This document shows, piece after piece, positions 5,076-5,116 of a stretch of DNA of 5,116 nucleotides. How positions within the stretch are numbered: the first letter of the stretch is position 1; every line of letters starts with the position of its first letter. Source of the DNA: SIG622 sp045600125 (GTDB taxonomy: Bacteria > Bacillota > Clostridia > Oscillospirales > CAG-382); assembly GCA_045600125.1 (NCBI GenBank), contig JAZRXH010000115.1, forward strand, positions 1-5,116, read 5' to 3'. A model generated the notes under the pieces. That model was given only the letters and a program-made list of their open reading frames with translations. It was not told the origin of the DNA and did no database searches. A program made the translations under genes and the position numbers.

Positions 5076-5116
5076 AAAAACAAAGAAATATATTTAAGTG
5101 AAGAAGAACAGGCGTA
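5073..5116 (+). CDS. Partial gene, N-terminus only; product unknown (tentatively transposase-like)
   Basis: The reading frame opens at ATG 5073 and runs off the window with no stop. The first 14 residues are MKNKEIYLSEEEQA. Support for a real gene is good: a purine-rich AAGGGGTG ribosome binding site with GGGG at 5061-5064, 8 nt before ATG, and a promoter correctly placed upstream. Codon choice (AAA, ATA, TAT, TTA, GAA) is AT-rich, unlike the GC-rich codons of the two upstream genes, suggesting different ancestry. The charged start with a SEEE/EEER-like segment resembles, from memory, the N-terminus of some IS630-family transposases, which would fit the adjacent repeat element. Fourteen residues cannot establish this. 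Confidence 0.7.
   Translation, partial: MKNKEIYLSEEEQA

Overview
The window looks like a chromosomal piece from a Gram-positive gut-type Clostridia (Oscillospiraceae/Ruminococcaceae-like) genome. This is inferred from the GC-rich coding sequence, purine-rich ribosome binding sites, strong extended -10 SigA promoters, a DUF1680/GH127 glycosidase, and a membrane phosphatase of a type common in Firmicutes. No marker gene fixes the species. All three genes are on the + strand, and each has its own promoter.

Layout. Positions 1-318 are non-coding: two copies of a 24-bp repeat carrying a small GNRA-loop hairpin (22-45 and 81-104), a near-consensus extended -10 promoter (177-205), and a GC-rich leader that can fold from its predicted first nucleotides (211-275). 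Positions 319-2160 encode a 613-residue cytoplasmic GH127-family (beta-L-arabinofuranosidase-like) enzyme that keeps the Glu/Cys zinc-thiolate residues but has a divergent sequence after the Cys-Cys pair. A 134-bp gap holds a small hairpin and a second near-consensus promoter (2216-2244). Positions 2295-4718 encode an 807-residue membrane sensor-phosphatase: a LytS-type multi-TM module, an extracytoplasmic sensor, HAMP and a SpoIIE/RsbU-type PP2C domain. It ends at a very strong terminator (4756-4785).

From about 4786 the composition becomes AT-rich. This part holds the most unusual structure in the window: a 153-bp element (4850-5002) bounded by a perfect 27-bp inverted repeat. Each arm is itself a GTAG tetranucleotide followed by a perfect 9-bp hairpin. 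That is the architecture of REP/REPIN (BIME) elements, although a Tc1/IS630-type miniature element flanked by TA is also possible. Just downstream is a third promoter (5023-5051), overlapped by a perfect 9-bp inverted repeat that runs from the -10 box to the start codon (5039-5075). It drives an AT-rich gene cut off by the window end (5073-5116).

How they work together. The glycosidase and the phosphatase have separate promoters, and nothing in the sequence ties them into one pathway. The phosphatase probably senses an external or membrane signal and dephosphorylates an RsbV/SpoIIAA-like anti-sigma-factor antagonist, but no such partner is encoded here. The right end looks like a mobile or repeat-rich junction.
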